A model generated the notes under the pieces. That model made no database searches. It worked only from the letters and a program-made list of their open reading frames with translations, and had not been told where the DNA came from. Below are positions 1 through 11,700 of a stretch of 64,000 bases of DNA, one piece after another. The translations under genes and the position numbers were made by a program. Numbering within the stretch: the stretch's first letter is position 1; every line of letters begins with the position of its first letter. This stretch comes from Maniola hyperantus (Eukaryota; Arthropoda; Insecta; Lepidoptera; Nymphalidae), in assembly GCF_902806685.2 (NCBI RefSeq), contig NC_048555.1, positions 7,006,001 through 7,070,000 of the forward strand. The letters are read 5' to 3'.

Positions 1-42
1 CTTTCTCTGATTAAATGCCTACGGGAGTACAATTATTCAGCC

Positions 43-832
43 CAATAGGCTACTTGACTCATATCTAATTCCGTCCAATAAATGATTATTTATTATAGTA
101 TTTTTGCTTAAGACAACGAAATATATCAATAACAATTATTAAAAACGCAGGATGGATATAAATCCAATTTAAAAAATACAGTTTTTATTTTTATTTGAAG
201 AGAAACGCTGTCAGCCATGATGTGACGTCATTAAATATGTAAACAAAGAAATGTCATCCCTATGTCACGCGGGGACTAATAGTATCCAATATATAAATTT
301 AGAGTCCTGACTAACTTATATATCAACGCACAGCCTAAACATCTAAACAGCTGGTTCTAGATACATGAAATTTGGTGCGTGGTTCTTTGTAGGTAAAGAG
401 AAGGTATCCACTAGGAAAGGATTTTTTGAAATTCCACCCCTGAGTGGGTTAAATGGAGGTTTGAAATTTATGAAGTCCACGCGGGCGAAGTCACGAGCAT
501 AAGCGAGTTTTTATATTTCTAAAACTCATAGTAAACGTAAAAAAATATCGTTTTCTCTTTATAAATTGAATAAGTTATTAAGTAAGACTTACAACAAAGT
601 GATCTTTGCAAAAATAAATTTGGGTTGAAGTCGTTAGTCATATAGGATCCCTTTAAGCAAGTCTTTGCGTGTTACGTATATTTATTTCACTGGGCACTCT
701 AATCCACAACTTTCCTGTGGTCTTTATCGATGCTTTTTTACATTCTCGGATGATACAATAACGATAATTACTATACTTTTCATGTAAACTAGTATAGAAG
801 TCATGTTTATTAAACTTTGGGAGGTTATACGT
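43..832 (-). mobile_element. DNA transposon copy, inverted partner of 48562-49736
   Basis: The left end reads CCAATAGGCTACTTGACTC. The next roughly 790 bp are the reverse complement of 48775-49736, including the TGACGTCATTAAATATG and GGGACTAATAGTATCC blocks and an embedded Helitron-like 3' segment (about 300-505). The copy stops matching near 832, so it lacks one end. Confidence 0.85.
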
Positions 833-967
833 GTATTGAGGTTTTTAAAGAATTCCTTGGAAACTCTTTGATTTTCCGGAACAGAAAATTGCACGTTCAT
901 CCTAACTTGACGCGTGACTAATATGTTGGCACCATTGCTTGTTTGTTTTATTCCTGAATTCCTGAGG

Positions 968-1371
968 CCGGCTCCACACGTTGGCCCCAACAGTGGCCCC
1001 AATGTATGTCCACATGTTGGCCATAATACTAGTTCTGTCCCGTCAGAGCCAACGTGATGTCCGATACAGAAATCAAAATAATTGCTCTAAGCGCTTCTAC
1101 AATACTAAGTGCATGTTATTTCTATTTGTTTAAAATTACACCTCTAAGAAGATGGTGGACGTACCCACTCGATATGAATTGCAACAAGACTGACGTTGGC
1201 GCCAACGTGTGGATGGATCGCGCGAACGTTGGCGCAGATTCTTATGAAAAACCGACACAGAATGGCCAACTCCCAACGTTGGCGCCAGTGTTGGGGCCAA
1301 TGCTAATTTCCTGATCCACACGTTGGGCGAACAGCGTTGGGGCCAATAATAGGGCCAACGTGTGGAGCCGG
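968..1371. mobile_element. Foldback MITE built of CCAACGTTGG-type motifs
   Basis: Its ends are inverted repeats: CCGGCTCCACACGTTGGCCC at the left and its reverse complement at the right. The interior holds several more copies of GTTGGCGCCAACG/CCCCAACGCTGTT-like palindromes. Open frames inside are a by-product of the repeat. Confidence 0.8.
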
Positions 1372-1373
1372 GG

Positions 1374-2084
1374 TTAGAAGTTAGGGTTTATTATTGTGTG
1401 ATTTGCAATGGTGCCAAGTGCCAACATATTACTCACACGTCAAGATACGATGATGAACGGAAATAGTACCAACATAATATTCTCGGTTGACAACAGTCAT
1501 TCGTTTACAGAAATCATATTAATTAAACTACTTATCAAAATATAAGCTTACACAATAGAGTAGGTAATTAAGAGGTAATTAGCCGCAATAACGTGAAATT
1601 TGAACGTATAATTTCAACAATGCATCCATTGTAACGTGCATCAATATCAATGCACATAAAATCCTTGAATTAAATTTAAATAGGTACTTACTTATGGAAA
1701 ATTTTGCAATAATATTATGTATTTGTTACAATGCTAATATTTACCGTTAACCTTAAAATACATCCGTATTCGTACTTCGTACAGTACCCGGCAGGAAATA
1801 TTGTACATCGACCTTTAGAAAGAGACAAGCTGACCCGGCGAACTTCGTACCGCCTAACAGTCGATTCTTTAATTTTACCATAGAAAATTTGTTTTAGAGT
1901 AATGTTACCATCGTATATTGAAAAATATTGACATTAATATTTATACGTTACTAACGTCACTCAATTGTTTTGCCTTCCCGGAGCCCCTCCACTACCACTT
2001 AAACTTTATGGTAGGTAGGTATGGTATTAAAGTTCAAATTGACTTTTAACAATCTTTTGAAAAGTGTTGTGTTTTTAGACTTTT
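1374..2084. other. No gene seen; half of a small MITE
   Basis: AT-rich DNA without convincing coding potential. A block near 1790-1835 (TTGTACATCGACCTTTAGAA) matches one arm of the MITE at 31670-31826. Confidence 0.45.
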
Positions 2085-2216
2085 TTAGCCAATTTTGTTA
2101 AACTTTTCTCTCCGTAAGAACTATCCTCGTATTTCAAGGAACATTATAAAAAAAGAATTAGCGAAATCGGTTCAGCTGTTCTCGAGATTTGCGCTTAGCA
2201 ACACATTCAGCGATTC
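2085..2216 (+). repeat. Interspersed repeat fragment (copy also at 19022-19208)
   Basis: Blocks such as CTCCGTAAGAACTATCCTCG, AAGAATTAGCGAAATCGGTT and CGAGATTTGCG are shared with 19075-19170. Confidence 0.7.
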
Positions 2217-3350
2217 ATTTTTAGGGTTCCGTAGCCAAATGGCAAAAAGCCACTTTTTTCCGAAGCTATAAGAGGTATACTGTTGAAACTTGGTAAGTAG
2301 ATGTATTCTGTGAACCGCATTAAGATTTTCACACAAAAATAGAAAAAAAAACAATAAATTTTTGGGGTTCCCCAATCACCATACTTTTATTTTTATTTTA
2401 TTTATTTTGTTTATTTGAAAGTAATCAACAGCGTAAATACATAATTATTATTTTAATTTAAATCTAGGTATAACAGAAGGCCAAAAGAGATTACTTAATA
2501 TTATAATTAAACTATTTTAACAGAATAGAGTTAGAATAAATGTACAATGTGGCTAATTCCATTGTACACAATCTCTAAACTAAACTAAAATGTCACGCCT
2601 AAATCTATTGCTATCCCTTTCATAATGTTGCTTGCAGAAAAGGATAGCACTAGATTTAGACCTGTTAATTTAGTTTAGTTTAGAGATTGTGTACTAGAGA
2701 ATCGGCCCCAATAATAAAATAAAATTACAACAGTGTGTGTATGATTGTGTGAGTGTGTGCTTTAGAACTGAAACTCATTTTTTTTATCAAACCCATACGT
2801 GTGGGGTGGGGTAGGTCTTCATAAATGATATTGAGGTTTCTAATATCATTTTTTTCAAAACTGAATAGTTTGCGCGAGAGACACTTCCAAAGTGGTAAAA
2901 TGACTGTAACTTCTAAAATAAAAGAATGATAAAACTAAAAAAATATATGATGTACATCACCATGCAAACTTCCACCGAAAATTGGAGGAAATATTTGTGC
3001 ATTTGTGTAATATTGATGTCACTCGGTTATTTTCGTAAAGGAGCATGCTCACGTCTATAGTGGAGCGCGACAGGGTTGAACAATTCAACATGTAAGTAGA
3101 TCTCGATCAAATTTCAGGGTCATTTGGTGTCTACCACGCCTATCATTTATTGGTTTTGAAAAAGTTCCATGTAGGATTTTGTCATTCGTTTTTTAATATC
3201 CTAGCGTGCACTACCGATAGATAACGATGCACTAGTTTATTTGACCCAGGACCGTCCATACCTCAATTGGGTATTTGCCTTGACAGACGCGACGGACAGC
3301 GGAGGCTTAGTAACAGAGTTCCGTTCGCACCCTTCAAGTGCGGAACCCTA
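2217..3350 (+). repeat. GGGTTCCGTAGCC-type interspersed repeat, split by an insertion
   Basis: It opens with TTTTTAGGGTTCCGTAGCC, continues to 2395, is interrupted to about 2763 by an unrelated insert that includes a palindromic MITE, and resumes with GAACTGAAACTC...ATATGATGTACATCACC. It ends near a CGGAACCCTAAA block at about 3340. It is a relative of the GGTTCCGTA repeats elsewhere in the window. Confidence 0.65.
2541..2706. mobile_element. Palindromic MITE (copy 1)
   Basis: The arms TACACAATCTCTAAACTAAA and TTTAGTTTAGAGATTGTGTA are inverted, with CTAAATCTATTGCTATCC / GGATAGCACTAGATTTAG further in. A diverged second copy is at 35568-35748. Confidence 0.8.
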
Positions 3351-3872
3351 AATATGCTAATGTGAATTTAAACCGAGTGGGTAAGTAATATAGATAGGCG
3401 ATGCGTAGGTACTGTAGCTGAAGGTGTGGTGCAATGAAGAACCAGCTACATATAGTGATGTTTATTTTACACTTTACAATTGATATGTTATATACAATAC
3501 AGACGGGCTCGCGAGCTTTATATAATACAATGGTAGAAGATGTTGACGTGACGAGCGGATGATAGGGAATGTGAAATCTTGTAACGTGCGTGACCAGGAG
3601 GATTCGCTCCTCAGATACCAAGACCGACACATCACTGTCGAGCACCGAGCTCCAGTTTTCTTGATTTCGTCTGTTATATTAATTGTGTTTATCCTGAATT
3701 ATATCTTGTAAATATGTGAGCAGCCGTTTCATTCATACTCCGTGCTACCACAGTACCTACCCAATTCTGTTTTCATCGTAGAAAATAGAAATATGACTCA
3801 GGTCATTCGACGCAGGTTCTTAGGTTCTTTTTTCTTCTTTACGATAAAGTCTATGTACACGAGTCTCTATTA
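3351..3872. other. No gene or recognised repeat seen
   Basis: A 103-codon minus-strand frame (3334-3645) has no start context, splice sites or domain pattern and is probably chance. Confidence 0.4.
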
Positions 3873-4102
3873 AAAAACCGGCCAAGTGCGTACATGTACG
3901 GGAGCTACCCTAAAAAAAAATATTTATCAAAATTTTATTTCACCACTTTGTCGGCGTGATTAATGTTTACCCATGCCAAATTACAGATTTCTAGCACTAA
4001 TAGTCTCTGAGATTAACCGAGGACGGACGGACGGACGGACAGACAGACGGACGGACATGGTGAAACTATAAGGGTTCCTTGTTTACTACGGAACCCTAAA
4101 AA
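3873..4102 (+). repeat. CCGGCCAAGTGCG interspersed repeat with (GGAC)n tract
   Basis: It starts AAAAACCGGCCAAGTGCG, contains a GGACGGACGGACGGAC microsatellite near 4021-4056 and ends with TACGGAACCCTAAAAAG, the standard end of this repeat group. Confidence 0.75.
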
Positions 4103-4399
4103 GATGTTTGAACTGGAATAATGTTTAAATCCAATTTTAGGAAAGAGAGCAACTTCAATTAAAAACCTTGGGGCACAATTGCTTTTTTACAGCTCATTCA
4201 CAAATTACATCCAGTGTCAATGGCATCCATCTAATTTATTTTTAATATTATCATTACGCAATTTTCATCTTGACCGACTTTACAAAAAAATTAGGACGAA
4301 CATGTACGTGACGTCTGCGTAGTGCTTTGATTGAAACACGTAGTCAAATTATCTCAATTAATGTAAAAAAACCTTAGTCGAATAGTTTAGGGTAGGTAC

Positions 4400-4784
4400 T
4401 AATTCATGTAAGAATTCTCAAGGCGACCTATGGGAAGGTTGCGGTGTTAAAAGTGAACGTGCTACTCAATTTCAGTTTGTTAATAAACTTCAGCGGAGCA
4501 ATATAATATTTACAGCGAGATATAATGATGGAGTAAAAAGTAACAGTACCCAGCTGATAGGCACTGTAGTCGAGTTCAAGCTCTCAAAAACAGTCGCAAC
4601 GTAACTACTTAGCGGCCAATCATAAGCCGCACGCGCCAGTGTGCGGTCGCGACTATTAAATTAAAAATCGGAATAATATTTTGTCAGAATAAATAACCCA
4701 AGCATTACGTTAATCAAAATAAAAGTAGAGTTTGCGTAGTATGCTAAAAGCAAATGAACTGTATATTGGCAATCGGTAATCAAG
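4400..4784 (+). promoter_or_regulatory. Putative promoter and 5'UTR of the SLC46-like gene
   Basis: Unlike the flanks, this stretch carries no recognised repeat. It contains an arthropod initiator-like TCAGTT near 4470, a CCAATCA box near 4615 and a short GC-rich patch (AGCCGCACGCGCC) near 4627. The transcription start is an inference, and an upstream non-coding exon cannot be excluded. Confidence 0.4.
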
Positions 4785-5757
4785 ATGACGTTGCGGGTCG
4801 AAGTGCCCGAAAAGATTTTCAATATAGAACCATGCAAGTGCAAATCGTATGAGAAAGAAATAAAAAAATCTGAAAAAAAATTCAGCGGCAGGTTGAAGGA
4901 GTTTATTAAAAAAACATGGTCTCTGAAATCAAAAGTGACAGTGGAACCGTATGTAATATGTTATGTGCTACCGAGTGTTTTAGCGGGATTAGCTGTACAG
5001 AATTTATGTTTAGAAAAATCATGCCTAGTAAATTTAAAATACGACGAGGAGACATGCAGTCACATTATGCAAGGTCGAACACACAATTACACAGAGCAAG
5101 AGAAGAATGTTCAGAAGATGGTAGCGGGAATGACAGCGTGGAGCTTCCCTTTACAGACAGCACTGCCTGGAATTTTAACCCTGTTTGTTGGGGCTTGGAG
5201 CGATCGCACAGGGAACAGAAAGAGCTTCATGGTGTTCCCAATTTTAGGAAAACTTTTATCATGTTTTGGCATCATTCTGAGTACAGTATTCTTTCTCCAA
5301 GTGGGCTTAAACGAAACGGCCATAATTGAGGGCCTGCCTCCAGCACTAGCCGGTGGTCGTGTTGCAATGACAATGGCGGTATACAGCTATGTCACGGATA
5401 TCACAAGTGATTCTGAACGGACTTTTCGTTTAGGGATTATCACAGCTATATTGACTCTCAGCAGGCCAATTGGGCTAGCCCTTAGTGGAATAATGACAAA
5501 ACGTTTTGGTTATTACGGTGTTTTTACTGTAGCGTGTATTTTCTACATGACTGGTTTTGTGTACATACTTCTAAGACTCAAGGAAAAGAAGAAGAAGAAT
5601 ATTGATGACGACGAACCTGAAACGGTGCTCTCCATGTTTTCGGTGCAAGATTTCGCGGCAACTGTGAATGTAGCATTCAAACAGCGCGAGGGCTCACGAC
5701 GTTTGCAAATCGTTTTAGTTATGTTTGCGTACATGTTCATCGTAGGACCGGTTTTAG
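4785..5757 (+). CDS. SLC46-like transporter, exon 1 (N-terminal half)
   Basis: This exon encodes residues 1-324 plus the first base of the Gly codon 325. It covers transmembrane helices 1-6, motif A, the central cytosolic loop and the start of helix 7. The reading frame is uninterrupted. The donor GTAAAG follows at 5758, after codons for GPVLG. A Helitron remnant begins only about 30 bp into the intron. Confidence 0.95.
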
Positions 5758-8700
5758 GTAAAGTATTTCTATTTTTATCCATATTAATATTATAAATGCG
5801 AAGGTGTGTCTATCTTTCTCCCTGTCTGTCTATTTGCTAGCTTTTCACGGTCCAACCGTCGTTTAACCGATTTTGACGAAAGGTTCAGCGATAGCTTGCA
5901 TCCCGGGGAAGGACATAGGCTACTTTTAGTTCCGGAAGATTTCCACGAGATTTAAAAAAAAAACCTGAATCCACACCGAAGAAATCGCTGGCATCATCTA
6001 ATTAGTATAGAGTACGAATATCTACTTAAGTATCATTCCGGAGACGGATGCAGGTAGCCTAATATCCGTCTCCGGAATGAAAGCTCTTTGATTCATCAAA
6101 GGTTTGTCGCTTTGTGATATTGATTAGCGAAACCTTGATTGTACTTAGAACACAACTTAGCAACAGTTTACAACTTTAGATCATCCATATTATCCATATT
6201 TAACATTATAAGTAAATGTGAAAGTGTGTCTACCTGTCTGCTAGTTTTTCACGGTTTAACCGATTTTAACATAATTTGGTCCAGAGATAGCTTGCATCCT
6301 GGGGAAGGCCATGGGCTACTTTTTTTCCCGAAACATCAACGAGTTGCCACGGAATAAAAAAATGGCTTATTATTCCTACGATCTCTCGCACTGCCAAGGG
6401 TCACTGCTAGCGATCTCTCATATAGAGATGAGTGCTTCCCTGTCCACTTTTACTCTCTTTTCTCTTTATTGTAAATGTTTTTGGTACAAATAAAATACAA
6501 TAAAAAATATAATAATATAATGTTTTTCATAATCAAAATCTGACGTGTGTGGATAAATTGTTGTCGTAAAAGTACACCACATGCGCTCGCATCGCTAGAT
6601 TTTATTTTCATTTTATGGCCGAATGTAAATTTCCTTTTCCCTCGATGTTGATGTGCTATAAACCTGTAACAAATATCAAGGCATAATATCAATCGAAAAA
6701 GTGCTCTTATCAAATATGTATTTGCAGTCTTGAATTTTCGATTTGTGAAAATAAAAACCAAATTAATTACTCGTAGCATCCACTAACTATCCTTTTACTT
6801 AATGTTATGAGGAAAAGTTAAAGGCATTGGGAATAAGTTGGTAGGTATTGCTACCTATTTGAAGAAGGAAGCACAGACCCGATCATTCTTCTCCAGTCAT
6901 TAAAAAATTAGTAGAGCTTCTAAAATTTCCTAAGATTTCTAGTTTAATGTGGAAATTATCTCGCATTTTCTACGAACTTTTGGCACGAGGTAGAATAATA
7001 AACCACAAGCAATCATTTTAAAATAAATAGTAAATGCTTTTGATTGTTTTTTAAAACTATTACAGTGACACAGATTAAGGTTAATTTATTGTAGGTAATT
7101 AGATTGTGTGATAGAGTAAAGAGTTCATTGCTTACTAGGCGAACCGCTTGAATAGGTTTGTTTACTTTAGACAAAGTAATTATTATCTAAGGTTAAAGTC
7201 CATACCTAGTAAAAATGTATAGTTAATAGTTATTAATTAGCTATTTGGATATTGCGGATAACAATAAAAACAAAGATGAAGCAAGGATTTTTTGTTTTGG
7301 CTGACCTAGGTAGGTACGCTGAAATTATATTTTTAAATAGGCTTCACAGTAGTTGACAAGCTCTTTGATTCATAAAATATTTGTCCAAAGTAAAGACTAA
7401 AAAAGATTCCGACGAATTGAGAACCTCCTCCTTTTTTTGAAGTCGGTTAAAAAGGCCTGTTTTAGAGTTCCGTACCTCAAAAGAAAAAAAGAAAACTTTA
7501 TAGGATCACTTCGTTTGTCTGTCTATCTGTCGTGTCTGTCAAGAAAACTATAGAGTACTTCCCGTTGAGCTAGAATCATGAAATTTGGCAGGCAGGTAGA
7601 CGTCTTATTGCACAAGTAAGGGAAAAATCCGAAAACCGTGAAATTGTGGTTAGATAAAAAAAATGAAATATGTTCATTATCAAATAATTTGTATTTTCAA
7701 CTTTCAAAGTAAGATAACTATACCAAAATGTGTTATCATAATATGAAAGGGCTTTTTACTTGTACATTCTAAGAACGATTTTTATTTATTTTTATGCATT
7801 ATAGTTTTTTACGATAATTCATATCGTACAAAATGTCGAATAAATACGACTGTAGTACGGAACACTCGGTGCGCGAGCCTGACTCGCACTTGGCCGGTTT
7901 TCTTTTTAATGTAGATAAGTAGGCTTTATGGACAGGAATAAAGACGGTGTTATCGATTATAATATATTATGAGTCATCTTAATATTATTATACGTACTCA
8001 CAATAGTGTTTTACTACATCATAAAACTGTATGGTGTGAATAACTAAGTATAACATTGATGTAAATTATAATAATTGCGAGCATTAAAAATTTACATAAA
8101 TAAATAATTCATATTAAAAGTTAAATATAGTCATTTTTCCGTCTTTTGTTGATAAAACTTAAATTCATTAACGATGTAGGTATGCGGTTAATCTTATATT
8201 ATAATGGAATCTATTTTTAATGTTTTTTATTTTTCTTATTCTTAATAATAATAAAATTACAAATAATTTTAATTAATAGAAATAGGTTCTACACCTTTTC
8301 ATTTTTGATTCACTAATATTATAGAAGGTCTTTGTTGATTAAATTGCTTTATTAGAATGAAATGAATATGCCGTGTAGGAACCAAAGGGGTCATGGATTT
8401 AATAAAAACTGCCTGCCTTTCCAGGTTAGCCAGCTTCCATCTTAGATTGAATTACTACCAGGTGAGATGGCAGTCAAGGACTAACTTATATTTTTTTAAA
8501 TTCAGTTACAAGTTAGCCCTTGAGTGCAATCTCACCTGGTGGTAAGTGATGATGCAGTCTAAGATTGAAGCGGGCTAACAGGGGTATGTCAGTTTTTATT
8601 AAACCCATTGCCCCTTTGGTTTCTACACGGCATCGTACCGGAACGCTAAATCGCTTGGCGGCACGGCTTTGCCGGTAGGGTGGTAACTAGCCACGGCCGA

Positions 8701-11700
8701 AGCCTCCCACAGACCAGACCAGAAATTTAAAAATTATAAAATTCCAAACCCCTGCCAGGAATGGAACCTGTGACCTCCCACTAATAAGACCACATCGCTT
8801 ACCACTGCGCCAGGTAAAATCTGGCGCAGTGGTAAGCATCTGAATAAAATAAAATAAAAAAATAGGTACGGAACCCTATTAATAAGTACGTACTATGTAC
8901 GCTTCAAACACAAAGACGGTAAAAATATAGTACAGGCCAAATGTTAGGACATTGATAACTTTTAGATGTCAACGTGATCTATCTGACTAGGTGCGAACAC
9001 AAACTGATAAGTAACATAATAATTACCAATTCAACTGAAGTAATGCTGTAACTCTTATAAATTGTATTTACGACTATAATAATGAAAGACACGTAGAGCA
9101 GTATTATCAAAAGAGGACAAAACGTATTTCTGTGCTGCTGAGATATCAGTACAGTCTTAACATTTCCTACATAGGACTTATAGAGAGCCTAGAGAGAGAG
9201 AGGCCGAGATTCTATAGAGCGTCACTACCTTCCTATTGTGACTTACCTCAGACTTATGTTTCAGGTATAACTAGATAGATTTATGTCTCTTACATACATC
9301 CGTCGATAAAGCCACAGGCTTGCGCTTGACGACAATCATGTTTATAAAATTGCGAGTCAGACTCGCGCACCGAGGGTTACGTACTACAGAAGAAGTAAAA
9401 CGGCAAAACTAACTTTGTGTGTGAAGGTTTATTGTTAATATTAAAAAAATATGCTAGTTAGGAGCGTTGGTTTAATTTTTTGAAATTCCAAACCTCCGAT
9501 TTTCCCCCTTTTTTTATCAACCTAAAAATAATTTTCAATTTTAGCATTCAGACTAATCTATAAATCTTCCTTAAATTTTTTTTAAATCCTATACAAGGAT
9601 AAGGATAAGGTCGTGGTAAGAGAAGATGCAGTCTAAGATAAGGAAGGGGCTGGAAGGGGTAGGCAGTTTTCAGTGGCGTGCAGATCATAGAGGCATAAAA
9701 GCACTGCCTACCCTAGTTGAAATGGCTTAGTGCTCATTTTTCATGATGACCTGTCATTAAATAGGTAGTTAGCTACCTAATGCTTACCCTAGGTTCAAAC
9801 CCTGTGCACGCCACTGGCAGTTTTAAAGCCAGAAAGATTTACCCTCTAACAAATAAACCTGGAATAGCGGTGGAATACTCTGTTTTGTCTTTCTCTGTCA
9901 TCAGTAATTTGACATTTGAAGGCATAAGACAAAACAGAGTATAACTATTCCACCGCTATTCCAGGTTTATTTGTTAGAGGGTAGATGTATAGCTAAGCTA
10001 TCTTTTTAGAAAGCTATAATATATTAATCTTATTCTTACCCCTTTAAAATATTGCTTCTATTTTGAATTTTAATAACATTGTCATTCCAGTATTTTTTTA
10101 TTATGTTTTTTCTTAGTTATCAGTAAGTTTACAAACATATACTATATTATCTCCAAGGATATCGTTCTCAGTGGAATATCACTCTACTTAGTTTAACTTT
10201 AGCGGGTCACAGAGGTCTTGTTCTGTTTTTGTATATTCCGAAAACTATTTATGCTGTTTGAACAGGGAAGTAAAATGTAATTAGATTCTATTACGTCGTA
10301 ATTCCTTAGTTAAATATGGCACAGTATATCAGAGTTCAATGGAGATCAACGTTCATTTATTTATATCTGCCGTCAGTAAATGAATCAACCCATTTTTATT
10401 AAATCGCAGGTGTACTCGTAGGTTGTACTATAATAGCGTTATCCCACGACATAATCCGTGTGAGTTTAAAATTCTTGAAAATCCCCTGGGCAGTCTGACT
10501 GAGCGGGATAAATAATATCCTATGCCTGTCTTCAGGATGTAAGCTATCATTGTGCCAAATATCGTCAATCTAAATATATAAAAGAAAAAGGTGACTGACT
10601 GACTGACTGATCTATCAACGTACAGCTTAAACTACTAGACAGATCGGGCTGGGCATACGCTACTTTTTATCCAGGAAAATTAAAGAGTTCCCACGGGATT
10701 TTTAAAAAACCCAAGTTCACGCGGGCGAAGTCGCGGGCATCATCTAGTCTAAATATATAAAAGGATTGACTGACTGACTAATCTGTCAACGCACAGCTCA
10801 AACTACTGGACGGATCGGGCTGAAGTTTGGCATGCAGATAACTATTATGACGTAGGCATCCGCTAAGAAAGGATTTTCGAAAATTCAACCTCTAAGGGGG
10901 TGAAATAGGGGTTTGAAATTTGTGTGGTCTAAGCGGACGAAGTTGCGAGGATAAGCTAGAAACGATTAAATGGTAAAGCCGTGAAAACGTAAGAGACAGA
11001 TAAACACATTTTTTCATTTAGGTGGTATAATAAGAGTTTTTGAAAAAGTGTTTTTTTGGATTCCAAATTAAATGCAGTACCTTTCCAAATACATGAGTTG
11101 TAAATTTTTAGTTTTTACGTCTAGCGGCACTCAAAGTACTATATTTTATATTAGAATGTCGGTGACGCGACCTTGAAGTTCGTAACCCATCCCAAAATTG
11201 CCCAACGCGCCTATAAAATTTTCACTTCATAAATTGCGAAGATGACTTGTTTCCCCAAACATTGGCTAAGTAATTTATTTTATTTTATTCTTTTTATGAG
11301 GCAAATTTTTCCATACTCGGATAAAGAATAATACTTACCTACCTACTTATAAGTTTCGTAACTTTTAAGTAGTAAACCGTCTCTTGCAATGCTATTTGCA
11401 TTAGCATATAGCAACAAACCAATAAACCAACAAACCAACAAACCAACAAACAAACACACTTTTGCATTTATGATAAGGGTACTGATTGCCGTTGCGCAGA
11501 ATCTGCTAAGCATAATGTTTGCAGATGATGACCGACCGCTCAAAGGGCTCGCTTGACTAATAGATGTTTCGTTTGGAATAAAGGTGAGGCGCAGATGACG
11601 TACTGGTTCACCCGCTACAAGTTCAAGTTCACCGAAGTTGACTACAGCTTGTTCCTCACATACTCCGTCCTTGTTGGCTCTATTGGTAAGTGATTTTTGT

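Noticed and set aside
724..1321. Several frames in the CCAACGTTGG element
   Set aside because: They come from the repeated palindromic units of a foldback MITE.
4021..4056. Tandem GGAC repeats considered as a CRISPR or satellite array
   Set aside because: A short microsatellite inside a known interspersed repeat; no spacers, eukaryotic context.
4916..5329. 137-codon plus-strand frame inside exon 1
   Set aside because: Shadow of the transporter frame; no start context or domain pattern.
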